This document shows positions 28,797 through 38,580 of a stretch of DNA of 38,580 bases, piece by piece. A model generated the notes under the pieces. It ran no database searches and was not told the DNA's origin. It was given only the letters and a program-made list of their open reading frames with translations. The position numbers and the translations under genes were made by a program. Within the stretch, counting starts at the first letter, position 1; every line of letters begins with the position of its first letter. Where the stretch lies: assembly GCF_001654865.1 (NCBI RefSeq), contig NZ_LXEO01000062.1, positions 1 through 38,580 on the forward strand. Reading direction: 5' to 3'. This DNA is from Buttiauxella noackiae ATCC 51607 (GTDB taxonomy: Bacteria > Pseudomonadota > Gammaproteobacteria > Enterobacterales > Enterobacteriaceae).

Positions 28797-29906
28797 ATGG
28801 CAAGCGTACAGCTACGGAACGTAACGAAAGCCTGGGGTGATGTGGTGGTATCGAAAGATATTAACCTCAACATTCAAGAAGGTGAGTTCGTGGTTTTTGT
28901 TGGACCGTCAGGCTGCGGTAAATCCACACTGTTACGCATGATTGCGGGTCTGGAAACGATCACCAGCGGTGATTTATTCATTGGTGATACTCGCATGAAC
29001 GACATCCCACCTGCTGAGCGTGGCGTCGGCATGGTATTCCAGTCTTATGCTCTTTATCCCCATCTTTCCGTTGCTGAAAACATGTCCTTCGGGCTGAAGC
29101 TTGCAGGAGCCAAGAAAAGCGATATCAATCAGCGTGTCACCCAGGTTTCAGAAACCTTGCAACTGGGTCATTTATTAGAACGTCGCCCGAAAGCACTTTC
29201 TGGTGGGCAGCGTCAGCGCGTGGCTATTGGCCGTACGCTGGTGGCTGAACCGCGAGTATTCCTGCTTGATGAACCTCTTTCAAACCTTGATGCGGCACTG
29301 CGTGTGCAGATGCGCATTGAGATTTCCCGACTGCATAAGCGCCTTGGTCGCACCATGATTTACGTCACCCACGACCAGGTCGAAGCGATGACGCTTGCCG
29401 ATAAAATTGTGGTGCTGGACGCAGGCCGTGTGGCGCAGGTGGGTAAACCACTTGAGCTGTATCACTACCCGGCGGATCGTTTTGTTGCGGGCTTTATTGG
29501 CTCGCCAAAAATGAACTTCCTGCCAGTAAAAGTCACCGCTACAGCCATTGATCAGGTGCAGGTTGAATTACCGAACCGCCAACAAGTCTGGCTGCCTGTG
29601 GAAAGCAAAGAAGTCCAGGTTGGCGCCAATATGTCACTGGGTATTCGCCCGGAACATCTGCTGCCAAGCGACATCGCTGACGTCACTCTTGAAGGCGAAG
29701 TACAGGTTGTCGAACAACTTGGTCATGAAACTCAGATTCACATCCAAATCCCCGCCATCCGTCAGAACCTGGTGTACCGCCAGAATGACGTGGTGTTGGT
29801 AAAAGAGGGTGCCACATTCGCTATTGGCTTGCCGCCAGAGCGTTGCCATCTGTTCCGAGAAGATGGCACCGCATGTCGTCGGCTGCATCAAGAGCCAGGT
29901 GTTTAA
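28797..29906 (+). CDS. malK: Maltose transporter ATPase MalK
   Basis: ATP-binding subunit of MalFGK2; it also sequesters MalT and is the target of unphosphorylated EIIA-Glc in E. coli. It has 369 residues (E. coli 371). Walker [10 protein letters not shown] is at 36-44, the signature LSGGQ at 134-138, Walker B VFLLDEP with Glu159, and the switch His192. The region beyond about 235 is the regulatory fold. The ATG at 28797 has AAGGGAGA upstream. It leads malK-lamB-malM; lamB starts 45 bp downstream without a terminator. Confidence 0.98.
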   Translation: MASVQLRNVTKAWGDVVVSKDINLNIQEGEFVVFVGPSGCGKSTLLRMIAGLETITSGDLFIGDTRMNDIPPAERGVGMVFQSYALYPHLSVAENMSFGLKLAGAKKSDINQRVTQVSETLQLGHLLERRPKALSGGQRQRVAIGRTLVAEPRVFLLDEPLSNLDAALRVQMRIEISRLHKRLGRTMIYVTHDQVEAMTLADKIVVLDAGRVAQVGKPLELYHYPADRFVAGFIGSPKMNFLPVKVTATAIDQVQVELPNRQQVWLPVESKEVQVGANMSLGIRPEHLLPSDIADVTLEGEVQVVEQLGHETQIHIQIPAIRQNLVYRQNDVVLVKEGATFAIGLPPERCHLFREDGTACRRLHQEPGV

Positions 29907-29918
29907 GCATTCCCATAA

Positions 29919-31262
<1,344 letters not shown>

Positions 31263-31287
31263 TACAGCATTAATCTGAAGTGAAGAA

Positions 31288-31321
31288 ATGATGAGGAGTT
31301 TGCCACTGAACTCCTCATCAT
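31288..31321 (+). other. Intercistronic hairpin between lamB and malM
   Basis: A perfect 13-bp stem atgatgaggagtt (31288-31300) / aactcctcatcat (31309-31321) with an 8-nt loop and no T-run. It probably stabilises the highly expressed lamB message and lowers malM expression. Confidence 0.6.
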
Positions 31322-31409
31322 GATTACCCTCTATGCCAATGCCTGCTTCGATGGAAAGCGCTATTGCCTGGCTAACTTTCCACTGATTTCCCATTCGAGG
31401 TTTATAAAA

Positions 31410-32351
31410 ATGAAAATGAAAAAAAGTCTCCTCGCACTCTGCCTTTCCGCAGGGTTGCTCGCCAGCGTACCTGCCGTAAGCCTGGCTGATGTGAATATCG
31501 TTCCACAGGATATTTCTATGGCGCCGAGCGTGCCGACATCTGAATTACAACAGTTGCAATGGACGCCTGTCGATCAATCAAAGACATTGACGACAACGCT
31601 TGCTACCAGTGGCCAAACCCTGAAGGCCGGGGATATTACTGGCCCGGTTGCAGCCTATAGCGTACCTGCCAATATTGGTGAGCTGACGATTACGCTAACC
31701 AGTGAAGTGAACAAAAACTCAGTATTTGCACCGAACGTGTTAGTTCTTGATCAGAATATGACGCCTGCTGCGTTTTTCCCGGCAAGTTACTTCACCTATC
31801 AGGAACCCGGCGTAATGTCGGCTGATCGCCTTGAAGGTACCCTGAAATTAACGCCAGCTCTGGGACAACAAAAACTCTATTTACTGGTCTTTACCACCAA
31901 TAAAGACACTCAACAAACTACGACAATGATCGATCCGGCCAAAGCCTATGCGAAAGGCACGGGTAATGCGGTTCCGGATATCCCAGACCCAATTGCCCGC
32001 CATGGCACTGATGGGACTCTGAAGATTAAAGTTAAAACTTCTTCGGCATCAAGCGTACTAGTCGGCCCATTGTTTGGTTCCTCAGGCCCTGGACCGGTCA
32101 CAGTCGGGAACACCGCAGCGCCAGCTGCAACTTACGTAGCACCTGCTGCGGTTGCAGCTCCGGCCCCAGCTCCTGCAGCGAAAAAAGAACCTGTACTTAG
32201 CGATACAGAGAGTTACTTCAACCAGGCTATCAAAGATGCAGTTGCGAAAGGTGATGTTGATAAAGCCCTTAAACTGTTGGATGAAGCCGAACGCCTGGGA
32301 TCGACTAGCGCCCGTAAAACCTTTATCAGCAGTGTAAAAGGCAAGGGGTGA
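31410..32351 (+). CDS. malM: Maltose operon periplasmic protein MalM
   Basis: Periplasmic protein of unknown biochemical role, last gene of malK-lamB-malM. It has 313 residues (E. coli 306). Signal MKMKKSLLALCLSAGLLASVPAVSLA (cleaved after SLA). Conserved blocks include VAAYSVPANIGELTITLTSE, TYQEPGVMSADRLEGTLKL and VLVGPLFGSS. An Ala/Pro linker (about 255-272) is longer than in E. coli and accounts for the extra length; the end DKALKLLDEAERLGSTSA is a conserved helix. The first ATG (31410) is chosen; a second lies two codons on. The ribosome site CGAGG is at 31396-31400. Confidence 0.97.
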   Translation: MKMKKSLLALCLSAGLLASVPAVSLADVNIVPQDISMAPSVPTSELQQLQWTPVDQSKTLTTTLATSGQTLKAGDITGPVAAYSVPANIGELTITLTSEVNKNSVFAPNVLVLDQNMTPAAFFPASYFTYQEPGVMSADRLEGTLKLTPALGQQKLYLLVFTTNKDTQQTTTMIDPAKAYAKGTGNAVPDIPDPIARHGTDGTLKIKVKTSSASSVLVGPLFGSSGPGPVTVGNTAAPAATYVAPAAVAAPAPAPAAKKEPVLSDTESYFNQAIKDAVAKGDVDKALKLLDEAERLGSTSARKTFISSVKGKG

Positions 32352-32383
32352 TAGTTTCCCCGCAGTGCTGATGTTTGAAGTTT

Positions 32384-32412
32384 GGTGCGCATGTTTATGC
32401 GCACCTTTTTTT
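32384..32412 (+). terminator. Rho-independent terminator of malK-lamB-malM
   Basis: A perfect 9-bp stem ggtgcgcat (32384-32392) / atgcgcacc (32397-32405), loop gttt, then seven T. It ends the operon and precedes an ERIC element. Confidence 0.9.
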
Positions 32413-32417
32413 CCTTC

Positions 32418-32602
32418 TAAATCCTTCGAGCTGACTCTGCGTTGGCTGCACTCACAAACCCAGGTCACTTACTTGAGTAAGATCCCTGGGATAGATGAGC
32501 CTCATCGTGAGGCTCACCCTGCGGGCCAGCGCGCGCGCTGTTCAAATCTGTTCCCGACAGATTTTTTTTCCCTTGCCGCCTTGATTCAAGTCGAATGATC
32601 TA
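32418..32602. repeat. ERIC element with internal insertion, malM-ubiC
   Basis: ERIC-like arms flank extra sequence. Left: ctgcgttggctgcactca, cccaggtcacttactt, gagtaagatccctggga. Right: cttgccgccttgattcaagt. Between about 32494 and 32569 is inserted sequence with its own hairpins: gagcctca/tgaggctc, and aatctgt/acagatt followed by eight T. Total about 185 bp. ERICs with internal insertions of this size are known in enterobacteria. The outer ends are degenerate, so boundaries are approximate. It fills most of the 365-bp gap; the insert's own T-run could act as a second terminator. Confidence 0.75.
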
Positions 32603-32680
32603 GAAGGATTGATTTATCACTGCCCAGTATTGTTAAACCGATGTTGTGCTTTTGCCTGCCACCCTCTACCTATTCTGCGT

Positions 32681-32686
32681 TACAAT
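32681..32686 (+). promoter_or_regulatory. Candidate -10 box of ubiCA
   Basis: TACAAT 30 bp before the ubiC ATG. No good -35 at normal spacing. The ERIC lies upstream, so the promoter must be in the last 110 bp. Confidence 0.35.
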
Positions 32687-32716
32687 GACTGCCGGTTTTG
32701 TTTCGGAGAAATTCCC

Positions 32717-33226
32717 ATGTCTGACGCGCTTTCGCCACTGCGCGCCTTACGTTTTGAAGCTGCGATTCCAGAAGGGTTGAGTGCGTCACTCCTTGACTGG
32801 CTGTTGCTTGAAGACTCAATGACCAAACGTTTTGAGCAGTATTGTTCCAAAGTTACTGCCCGCATTGTGCGTGAAGGTTTTTTCGAATCACATGTCGTTC
32901 TTCCTGAAGCTGATATGTTGCCGGAGTCTGGCCGTTATTGGTTGCGCGAAGTTGTGCTTTGCGGTGACGATGAGCCCTGGCTTTTGGGGCGCACGGTGGT
33001 GCCTGAGTCAACCCTTGAAGGACCAGAGCTTGCTTTACAAAGGCTCGGAACCACGCCGCTTGGACGCTATCTGTTTAGTTCATCTTCCCTGACACGGGAT
33101 TTTATTGAGATTGGCCGCAGTTCGGAGCTGTTGGGGCGTCGTTCCCGCCTGAGATTAGCCGGAAAACCACTGGTGTTGACCGAGTTATTCCTTCCTGCAT
33201 CTCCGTTGTATCGAGAGGAAAAATAA
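32717..33226 (+). CDS. ubiC: Chorismate pyruvate-lyase UbiC
   Basis: Removes pyruvate from chorismate to give 4-hydroxybenzoate, the first step of ubiquinone synthesis. It has 169 residues (E. coli 165). Active-site residues are in place: Arg77 in RYWLRE and Glu156 in [13 protein letters not shown], matching Arg76 and Glu155 of E. coli. [17 protein letters not shown] and LGRYLF with [10 protein letters not shown] are conserved. The ATG at 32717 has GGAGAA upstream. Its stop overlaps the ubiA start by one base (TAATG), so translation is coupled. In E. coli yjbI lies upstream; it is absent here. Confidence 0.97.
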   Translation: MSDALSPLRALRFEAAIPEGLSASLLDWLLLEDSMTKRFEQYCSKVTARIVREGFFESHVVLPEADMLPESGRYWLREVVLCGDDEPWLLGRTVVPESTLEGPELALQRLGTTPLGRYLFSSSSLTRDFIEIGRSSELLGRRSRLRLAGKPLVLTELFLPASPLYREEK

Positions 33227-34098
33227 TGGAGTGGAGTCTGAAACAGGGTAAATGGCAGGCGTATCAACGTCTGATGCGGCTTGATAAGCCAATTGGCTCG
33301 CTTTTGTTGTTATGGCCCACACTATGGGCGCTGTGGCTTGCGACACCGGGCGTGCCTCCGCTAACTATTTTATGCGTGTTTATAGCCGGAGTCTGGATGA
33401 TGCGCGCTGCGGGTTGCGTGGTAAATGACTACGCTGACCGCAAATTTGATGGGCACGTGAAACGCACGGCGCACAGGCCATTGCCGAGCGGGGCGGTAAG
33501 CGAGAAAGAAGCACGTATCTTATTTGCGGTACTGGTAGTGCTCTCGTTTTTACTGGTACTGACGCTGAATACCATGACGATTTTATTATCGGTGGCGGGG
33601 CTAGCGCTGGCATGGGTTTACCCGTTTATGAAGCGCTACACTCATTTGCCGCAAGTGGTGCTAGGGGCCGCATTTGGCTGGTCAATACCGATGGCATTTG
33701 CAGCAGTGAGCGAGTCTGTTCCACTTAGTTGTTGGCTGATGTTTTTAACCAATATTTGCTGGGCTGTGGCTTATGACACGCAGTACGCAATGGTTGACCG
33801 CGATGATGATCTGAAAATCGGCATTAAATCCACAGCGATCTTATTTGGCCGCTACGACAACCTGATTATCGGTATTTTGCAGTTTACGGTGATGGTGTTG
33901 TTGGCGGTGATTGGCTGGTTAAACGGATTAGGTGGGGCGTTCTACTGGTCTATAGCGCTGGCGGGGATGCTCTTCGTCCATCAACAACGACTGACGGCGA
34001 ATCGTGACCGCGATGCTTGTTTTAAAGCTTTTCTGAACAATAACTATGTGGGCCTGGTACTGTTTATCGGGTTGGTGTTGAGTTACATACACCTCTGA
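33226..34098 (+). CDS. ubiA: 4-hydroxybenzoate octaprenyltransferase UbiA
   Basis: Inner-membrane prenyltransferase that attaches the polyprenyl tail to 4-hydroxybenzoate, using the UbiC product directly. It has 290 residues, the E. coli length, and eight or nine hydrophobic segments. Both Asp-rich diphosphate/Mg sites are present: NDYADRKFD (67-75) and [12 protein letters not shown] near 186-197. It is convergent with plsB; an ERIC and a BIME lie between and no classic terminator is seen. Confidence 0.98.
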   Translation: MEWSLKQGKWQAYQRLMRLDKPIGSLLLLWPTLWALWLATPGVPPLTILCVFIAGVWMMRAAGCVVNDYADRKFDGHVKRTAHRPLPSGAVSEKEARILFAVLVVLSFLLVLTLNTMTILLSVAGLALAWVYPFMKRYTHLPQVVLGAAFGWSIPMAFAAVSESVPLSCWLMFLTNICWAVAYDTQYAMVDRDDDLKIGIKSTAILFGRYDNLIIGILQFTVMVLLAVIGWLNGLGGAFYWSIALAGMLFVHQQRLTANRDRDACFKAFLNNNYVGLVLFIGLVLSYIHL

Positions 34099-34100
34099 TA

Positions 34101-34226
34101 TATCCCCATCGTCCTTCAGGTTGCAGGGTTTTTGGCTGCTCTCATTCACCCGAATCACTGACTGAGTAAGCTCATCGGGATTCATTCGATTGCCGCCTAC
34201 CTGCATCTCGAAGTCGCTTCGGTATA
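34101..34226. repeat. ERIC element between ubiA and plsB
   Basis: 126 bp, full length, with ends TATCCC (34101-34106) and GGTATA (34221-34226). The core reads tttggctgctctcattcacc, cgaatcactgact, gagtaagctcatcgggattc and ttgccgcctacctgca. It starts 2 bp after the ubiA stop. Confidence 0.88.
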
Positions 34227-34235
34227 AGAAACTAA

Positions 34236-34309
34236 ATGGCGGATGACACTTTGTTTATCCGCCCTACAAATAGAACCGTAGGGCTAATAAGCAATCGCGC
34301 CATCCGCCA
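34236..34309. repeat. BIME between ubiA and plsB
   Basis: Inverted REP units at 34236-34267 (atggcggatgac...tccgccctaca) and 34278-34309 (gtagggctaataagc...catccgcca), 9 bp after the ERIC and 7 bp before the plsB stop. It may serve as the 3' boundary for both convergent transcripts. Confidence 0.8.
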
Positions 34310-34316
34310 GATTTTC

Positions 34317-36746
34317 TTACTCGGTCGCAGCCTGCGACGTCGCACTTTCAATCGTCAAACGCACATCCGGCATGATCAGCTCTGCCAACATCTGGTAGAC
34401 CTTCATTGTTTCGGCGGGTTCTGCATCTCCGGTGTCGCTGATATAGCCCTCATCACGCAAGGTTAATACCAGCGAGGTGAACACAGCTTTATCGAAGAAC
34501 TCCGGTGCGTTAATGCCATGCAACACCGACAAACGTTGGGCAACGGTGCGGCTTTCGCGCTCCAGTGTCCCACGGTTAATCGATGGATTTGCACTTAGCA
34601 GCCAGAAAGTAATGGCGTAACGTTGCAGCGTTTCACGAACACCCGCGGCCAGAAGCTGCATAGTGCGTGAGCGTGCTGGGTTAATCACCACTTCTTCATC
34701 CGTAAGGGTAATCAGATCCTGACGAACCAGTTCATTGAGCAGCGCATCCATTTCGCTGGCAAGCTCAGCTTTTTCCCAACGCAGGAACAGCTCAGCCTTC
34801 AGCATTGGGTAGAGCAGCTCGACCTGACGCAGTAGCTCGCTACGAGAAATGTGGCGATGCTGCGTGATAATTGCAGCCAGCAGAGAAGGCAATACCAGCA
34901 TATGCAGGATGTTGTTACGGTAGTAAGTCATCAGCACTGCCTGCTCACGCGGCAGAATAATGATGTCACCAATCGTATCTTTCTCTACTTCAAACTTATT
35001 CATCTGCAACGCGTGTTCGATTAGCGCTTCTGCAGGCTGATCTGGTGCGGTAGCGTCCGGTGAATAGGGCACATTACGCAACAGGCTCAGGTAACAGTTG
35101 AGCTGTTCGGTTAGTTGTTCGCGAGTCAGTGAACGCTGGCGTGATGCCAGTAGCGCGGTACAACACAGGTTCATGGCGTTTGCCGCGCCTGCATTGTTAA
35201 TACGCACCATCAGTTCGGCAGCAATTTCATTAACCGTTGGCGTTAACCATGCCGGGCGGATGGCTTCAATCGGGTCGATTGAATCACGCCACTCAGGCAC
35301 TCGCTGGTTGAGGAATGTCATCAACGGCATTGGTTCGCCGAAGTTAACATAGCCCTGGCCGAGGTTACGCAGCTTGCTCAGCCCACGCACCATCTGCATG
35401 AAGCTCTCTTTCTCTTTGGTCGCCCCGCGCAGTTCTTTCGCGTAAGTCCCCACTTCCATTACATGCTCGTAGCCAATGTAAATCGGCACCAATGTAATTG
35501 GACGAGTACCGCCGCGCAGCATGGCCTGAATGGTCATCGACAGCGTACCGGTTTTCGGGTCAAGCAAACGGCCGGTACGAGAACGGCCACCTTCCACAAA
35601 GTATTCAACGGAATAGCCACGGCTGAACAGCTCACCAAGATATTCGCGGAACACGGTGGAGTAGAGTTTGCTGCCCTTAAAGGTACGACGAATAAAGAAC
35701 GCGCCCAGGCGGCGGAAAATCGGGCCTGCTGGCCAGAAATTCAGGTTGATACCCGCCGCGATGTGCGGAGGAACAAGCCCCTGGTGATAGAGCACGTAAG
35801 ACAGAAGCATGTAGTCCATGTGGCTGCGGTGGCAGGGGACATAGACAATCTCATGGCCGTCATGAGCCAGTTGGCGCACACGCTCAGCGTTATGAACGTT
35901 AATGCCCTGGTACAAACGGTTCCACGTCAGACCTAACACGCGGTCGGTCAAACGAACGGCTTCATAAGAGAAGTTCGCCGCAATCTCTTCCATCAAGGCA
36001 ACAGCATTTTGCTGCGCTTTTTCATGGGAGATTTTCTTGCTGCGCGCTTCATCTTCTACTGCACGGGCAATCGCTTTTGAGGCCAGAAGCTTATTAAACA
36101 GATCCTGACGTACCGGCAGACGCGGGCCAACAGTCGCTAAACGCTGGCGAGCAAAGTGCATACGCGCCACGCGTGCCAGTTTTTGGGCGATTTTTTTGTC
36201 TGTACCGTGATCGGTTGCCATCTGGCGCAGCGAAACAGGTGCAGAGAAACGCACAAAGCTGTCGCGCCCAAGCCACGAGACTGCGAAAAATTTCTGAATG
36301 CCGTTAAGCATTTTCAATGGCGGGTTAACTTCGCCTTTTTCGCGGCCCGGAGAGCGGCCAAACATCACCGATACCGGCACCATCTGTACATCCAGATTTG
36401 GATTGCTGCGGTGTAAGTCGAGATAATCATGGAACAGCTTGATCGACTCTTCTTTTGGCGTGTAATAGGTGAACACGCGCGGACCGCCATGGATAAAGAC
36501 ATAGCGCGGCAGTACCGCACCGTCGATCTCTAACGGTTCGAGAGGGTCGGGCAAGTTGTGCGCGAGGCATTGTGCGCGCAGGGTTAATAAGTCCGCCTTT
36601 GAGTTATAAGGCAGAACGTACATTATTGGGCGTGTGGGATCTAAGCCCAGTTCGGCTTGTGGATCAGCCGGAATGGACTTGCTCTTTACCAGAACGCCTA
36701 ATGGTAAATTAAGTAATTTGTAGTAGATTCTTGGCCAGCCTGACAT
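34317..36746 (-). CDS. plsB: Glycerol-3-phosphate acyltransferase PlsB
   Basis: Inner-membrane enzyme that acylates sn-glycerol 3-phosphate at position 1, the first step of phospholipid synthesis. It has 809 residues (E. coli 807). The acyltransferase motif HX4D (HRSHMD in [14 protein letters not shown]) is near residue 306. Further motifs are [26 protein letters not shown] and [14 protein letters not shown]. The start [15 protein letters not shown] is the family start. It is divergent from dgkA across 126 bp; in E. coli this promoter region responds to sigmaE, but I could not place a clear sigmaE site. Confidence 0.98.
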   Translation of the reverse strand: MSGWPRIYYKLLNLPLGVLVKSKSIPADPQAELGLDPTRPIMYVLPYNSKADLLTLRAQCLAHNLPDPLEPLEIDGAVLPRYVFIHGGPRVFTYYTPKEESIKLFHDYLDLHRSNPNLDVQMVPVSVMFGRSPGREKGEVNPPLKMLNGIQKFFAVSWLGRDSFVRFSAPVSLRQMATDHGTDKKIAQKLARVARMHFARQRLATVGPRLPVRQDLFNKLLASKAIARAVEDEARSKKISHEKAQQNAVALMEEIAANFSYEAVRLTDRVLGLTWNRLYQGINVHNAERVRQLAHDGHEIVYVPCHRSHMDYMLLSYVLYHQGLVPPHIAAGINLNFWPAGPIFRRLGAFFIRRTFKGSKLYSTVFREYLGELFSRGYSVEYFVEGGRSRTGRLLDPKTGTLSMTIQAMLRGGTRPITLVPIYIGYEHVMEVGTYAKELRGATKEKESFMQMVRGLSKLRNLGQGYVNFGEPMPLMTFLNQRVPEWRDSIDPIEAIRPAWLTPTVNEIAAELMVRINNAGAANAMNLCCTALLASRQRSLTREQLTEQLNCYLSLLRNVPYSPDATAPDQPAEALIEHALQMNKFEVEKDTIGDIIILPREQAVLMTYYRNNILHMLVLPSLLAAIITQHRHISRSELLRQVELLYPMLKAELFLRWEKAELASEMDALLNELVRQDLITLTDEEVVINPARSRTMQLLAAGVRETLQRYAITFWLLSANPSINRGTLERESRTVAQRLSVLHGINAPEFFDKAVFTSLVLTLRDEGYISDTGDAEPAETMKVYQMLAELIMPDVRLTIESATSQAATE

Positions 36747-36823
36747 AAACGATGTAAAGCCTCAGGTTAATGATGCAAATTCGCCGCAAGAATATCAGAA
36801 TCTCACCCAGATTTCTGTGGCGT

Positions 36824-36829
36824 TATAAT
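36824..36829 (+). promoter_or_regulatory. Candidate -10 box of dgkA
   Basis: A perfect TATAAT 43 bp upstream of the dgkA ATG in the plsB-dgkA divergent region; the -35 is weak. Confidence 0.45.
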
Positions 36830-36872
36830 TTTGACAAGCATTGATGCAAATAATTTGAAAAGGTTTCCCAAA

Positions 36873-37241
36873 ATGGCGAGCAGTACCACTGGACTTACCC
36901 GTATCATCAAAGCCGCAGGCTATTCCTGGAAAGGGCTTAAAGCTGCCTGGATCAATGAAGCAGCGTTCCGCCAGGAAGGCGTTTCTGCCGTTATCGCCAT
37001 TGCCATCGCATGTTGGTTAGATGTCGATCCTATCACCCGTATTCTACTTATCGGTTCAGTCGTGTTGGTCATGATTGTTGAGATTCTCAATAGCGCTATT
37101 GAGGCCCTTGTCGACCGTGTTGGCACTGATTATCACGAGCTTTCAGGACGCGCCAAAGATATGGGCTCGGCCGCTGTATTAATCGCAATTATCCTCGCGG
37201 TAATTACCTGGGTCACGCTGCTTTGGTCGCATTTGCGGTGA
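36873..37241 (+). CDS. dgkA: Diacylglycerol kinase DgkA
   Basis: Small integral inner-membrane kinase that phosphorylates diacylglycerol left by membrane-derived oligosaccharide synthesis. It has 122 residues, the E. coli length, with three membrane helices. Catalytic and metal-binding glutamates are in VEILNSAIEALVDRVG (Glu70 and Glu77 counting Met1) and the SGRAKDMGSAAV loop is intact. The ATG at 36873 has AAAAGG at 36858-36863. An in-frame upstream start at 36831 would add 14 atypical residues and is rejected. Confidence 0.97.
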   Translation: MASSTTGLTRIIKAAGYSWKGLKAAWINEAAFRQEGVSAVIAIAIACWLDVDPITRILLIGSVVLVMIVEILNSAIEALVDRVGTDYHELSGRAKDMGSAAVLIAIILAVITWVTLLWSHLR

Positions 37242-37286
37242 TCTTTCCAGAATAGTTAAGTGCCTGGTTTTTTGCTTAATTTATGG

Positions 37287-37315
37287 TTCCAAATTGACCT
37301 TTGACTGTATATACT
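37287..37315 (+). promoter_or_regulatory. lexA promoter
   Basis: -35-like TTCCAA (37287-37292), a 17-bp spacer and -10 TATACT (37310-37315). The -10 lies inside the first SOS box, so LexA directly blocks polymerase. Confidence 0.6.
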
Positions 37316-37320
37316 CACAG
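37305..37320 (+). promoter_or_regulatory. SOS box 1 of lexA
   Basis: CTGTATATACTCACAG: perfect CTGT-N8-ACAG with AT-rich centre. Near identical to the E. coli lexA box. Confidence 0.92.
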
Positions 37321-37325
37321 CATAA

Positions 37326-37341
37326 CTGTATAAACACCCAG
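37326..37341 (+). promoter_or_regulatory. SOS box 2 of lexA
   Basis: CTGTATAAACACCCAG: CTGT-N8-CCAG, 21 bp from box 1 (two helical turns), ending 8 bp before the lexA ATG. Dual boxes allow cooperative autorepression. Confidence 0.88.
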
Positions 37342-37349
37342 GGGGCGGA

Positions 37350-37958
37350 ATGAAAGCGTTAACTACCAGGCAGCAAGAGGTGTTTGATCTTATTCGGGAT
37401 CATATCAGCCAGACCGGCATGCCACCGACTCGTGCCGAGATTGCTCAACGTCTGGGGTTCCGTTCTCCGAACGCCGCTGAAGAGCATTTAAAAGCACTTG
37501 CCCGTAAAGGTGTGCTTGAGATTGTTTCTGGTGCCTCACGCGGCATCCGTTTGCTGGTGGAAGAAGTCTCCGGTATTCCGCTGGTTGGGCGTGTTGCTGC
37601 AGGTGAGCCACTCCTGGCACAGCAACACATCGAAGGCCATTATCAGGTCGACCCATCACTGTTTAAACCGAATGCTGACTTTTTGCTGCGCGTCAGCGGT
37701 ATGTCGATGAAAGACATCGGCATTATGGATGGCGATCTGCTTGCGGTTCATAAAACACAGGATGTGCGTAATGGCCAGGTTGTTGTCGCGCGTATCGACG
37801 ATGAAGTTACCGTTAAACGTCTAAAACAACAGGGCAATACCGTTCATTTGCTGCCAGAAAACAGTGAGTTTGAACCGATTGTAGTTGACCTGCGTGAGCA
37901 TAACTTCTCTATTGAAGGGCTGGCTGTTGGGGTTATTCGCAACGGCGACTGGCTGTAA
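37350..37958 (+). CDS. lexA: SOS repressor LexA
   Basis: Master repressor of the DNA-damage response; RecA filaments stimulate its self-cleavage. It has 202 residues, the E. coli length. The N-terminal winged helix spans about 1-70 ([23 protein letters not shown]). The cleavage site is Ala84-Gly85 in GRVAAGEPL, with catalytic Ser119 in RVSGMSMKD and Lys156 in DEVTVKRLK. All elements for induction are intact. The ATG at 37350 follows GGGGGCGG. Two SOS boxes lie upstream and dinF follows after a hairpin, as in the lexA-dinF operon. Confidence 0.99.
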   Translation: MKALTTRQQEVFDLIRDHISQTGMPPTRAEIAQRLGFRSPNAAEEHLKALARKGVLEIVSGASRGIRLLVEEVSGIPLVGRVAAGEPLLAQQHIEGHYQVDPSLFKPNADFLLRVSGMSMKDIGIMDGDLLAVHKTQDVRNGQVVVARIDDEVTVKRLKQQGNTVHLLPENSEFEPIVVDLREHNFSIEGLAVGVIRNGDWL

Positions 37959-37968
37959 AATCTCTTCA

Positions 37969-37997
37969 GGTGATGCGCATTTAGAGTGCGCATCACC
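37969..37997 (+). terminator. Hairpin between lexA and dinF
   Basis: A perfect 11-bp stem ggtgatgcgca (37969-37979) / tgcgcatcacc (37987-37997), 7-nt loop, with only a broken T-run (cttaattctcttt) after it. It probably attenuates rather than ends transcription into dinF. Confidence 0.6.
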
Positions 37998-38032
37998 GTC
38001 TTAATTCTCTTTGATCTCCTTCAGGAGAGGTC

Positions 38033-38580
38033 ATGCAATTATTCTCCACGGCGGATCGTGCGCTCTGGCGCCTCGCTTTACCCATGATTTTCTCCAACAT
38101 TACCGTCCCGCTGCTTGGCCTTGTCGATACGGCTGTTATTGGTCATCTGGATAGCCCTGTTTATCTGGGCGGTGTTGCCATTGGTGCGACAGCAACCAGC
38201 TTCCTGTTTATGTTGCTGCTGTTTTTGCGAATGAGTACCACAGGGTTAACTGCGCAGGCTTTTGGAGCCAATAATCCCTCAGCGTTAGCTCGTGCACTAG
38301 TGCAGCCATTATTACTGGCACTAGGGGCTGGGGTGGCAATTGTCTTACTGCGTGATCCCCTCATTTCACTCGCTTTACAAATTGTCGGCGGCAATCAGGA
38401 TGTGCTCGTACAAGCGCAACGCTTTCTTGAAATCCGCTGGCTGAGTGCGCCAGCCTCGCTTGCAAACCTCGTTTTACTGGGATGGTTGTTAGGTGTTCAG
38501 TACGCGCGAGCTCCGGTTATCTTGCTGGTTGTCGGCAATGTCCTGAATATCGTACTGGATGTGTGGCTGGTGATGGGGTT
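38033..38580 (+). CDS. dinF: MATE-family efflux protein DinF (partial, 3' end beyond window)
   Basis: The first 182 codons of a multidrug and toxic-compound (MATE) exporter; the window ends before the stop (full length about 440-460 in E. coli). Visible features include an N-terminal MQLFSTADRALWRLALP, then ALPMIFSNITVPLLGLVDTA (first helix with the family VDTA site), GHLDSPVYLGGVAIGA, LRMSTTGLTAQAFGA and LANLVLLGWLLGVQYARAP. The ATG at 38033 has AGGAGA upstream. Its position 74 bp after lexA and the shared SOS boxes imply DNA-damage induction. In E. coli it is linked to protection from oxidative stress and bile salts. Confidence 0.95.
   Translation, partial: MQLFSTADRALWRLALPMIFSNITVPLLGLVDTAVIGHLDSPVYLGGVAIGATATSFLFMLLLFLRMSTTGLTAQAFGANNPSALARALVQPLLLALGAGVAIVLLRDPLISLALQIVGGNQDVLVQAQRFLEIRWLSAPASLANLVLLGWLLGVQYARAPVILLVVGNVLNIVLDVWLVMG

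Noticed and set aside
32365-32598. A 77-codon open frame after malM
   Set aside because: It runs through the terminator and the ERIC element; repeat-derived and not a gene.

Overview
This window is ordinary chromosomal core of an enterobacterium (Enterobacteriaceae). Nearly every gene has the length, motifs and order of the Escherichia coli metA-to-dinF segment. It is not E. coli itself: arpA, pepE, yjbT and yjbI, which I recall at this locus in E. coli, are absent. An uncharacterised lipoprotein gene and a panS-like transporter gene are present instead, and the REP and ERIC repeats are divergent. An Enterobacter/Buttiauxella/Kluyvera-like genus is plausible, but I cannot assign one. There is no prophage, IS element, integron, CRISPR array, tRNA or rRNA.

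Layout. 1-7.1 kb: metA (methionine entry) with MetJ boxes, then aceBAK (glyoxylate shunt plus the isocitrate dehydrogenase kinase/phosphatase) and convergent iclR, its repressor. 7.2-10.9 kb: metH. 11-14.5 kb: yjbB (phosphate exporter-like), an orphan lipoprotein, rluF and convergent yjbD. 14.6-17.6 kb, minus strand: lysC under a lysine riboswitch, followed by panS-like. 17.7-19.4 kb: pgi. 19.8-23.7 kb: yjbEFGH, an exopolysaccharide-related envelope operon. 24.0-24.4 kb: psiE. 24.65-32.35 kb: the maltose regulon, malEFG on the minus strand divergent from malK-lamB-malM, with MalT and CRP sites between. 32.7-34.1 kb: ubiC-ubiA. 34.3-36.75 kb: plsB on the minus strand, divergent from dgkA. 37.3 kb to the end: lexA with two SOS boxes and the start of dinF, cut by the window edge.

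The unusual content is in the small repeats. Five paired REP elements (BIMEs) and five ERIC-type elements are scattered through the window. Most sit between genes. Two do not: an ERIC element lies inside the P5 arm of the lysC lysine riboswitch, and a BIME lies inside the coding sequence of yjbG, where it encodes most of the signal peptide. A third structured region, 183 bp bounded by 8-bp inverted repeats, lies between yjbH and psiE and matches nothing I recognise.

I found no new multi-gene system. The best leads are the two repeat insertions, the palindromic yjbH-psiE element and the orphan lipoprotein. All functional calls rest on recognised protein motifs and recalled family lengths; no database search was run.
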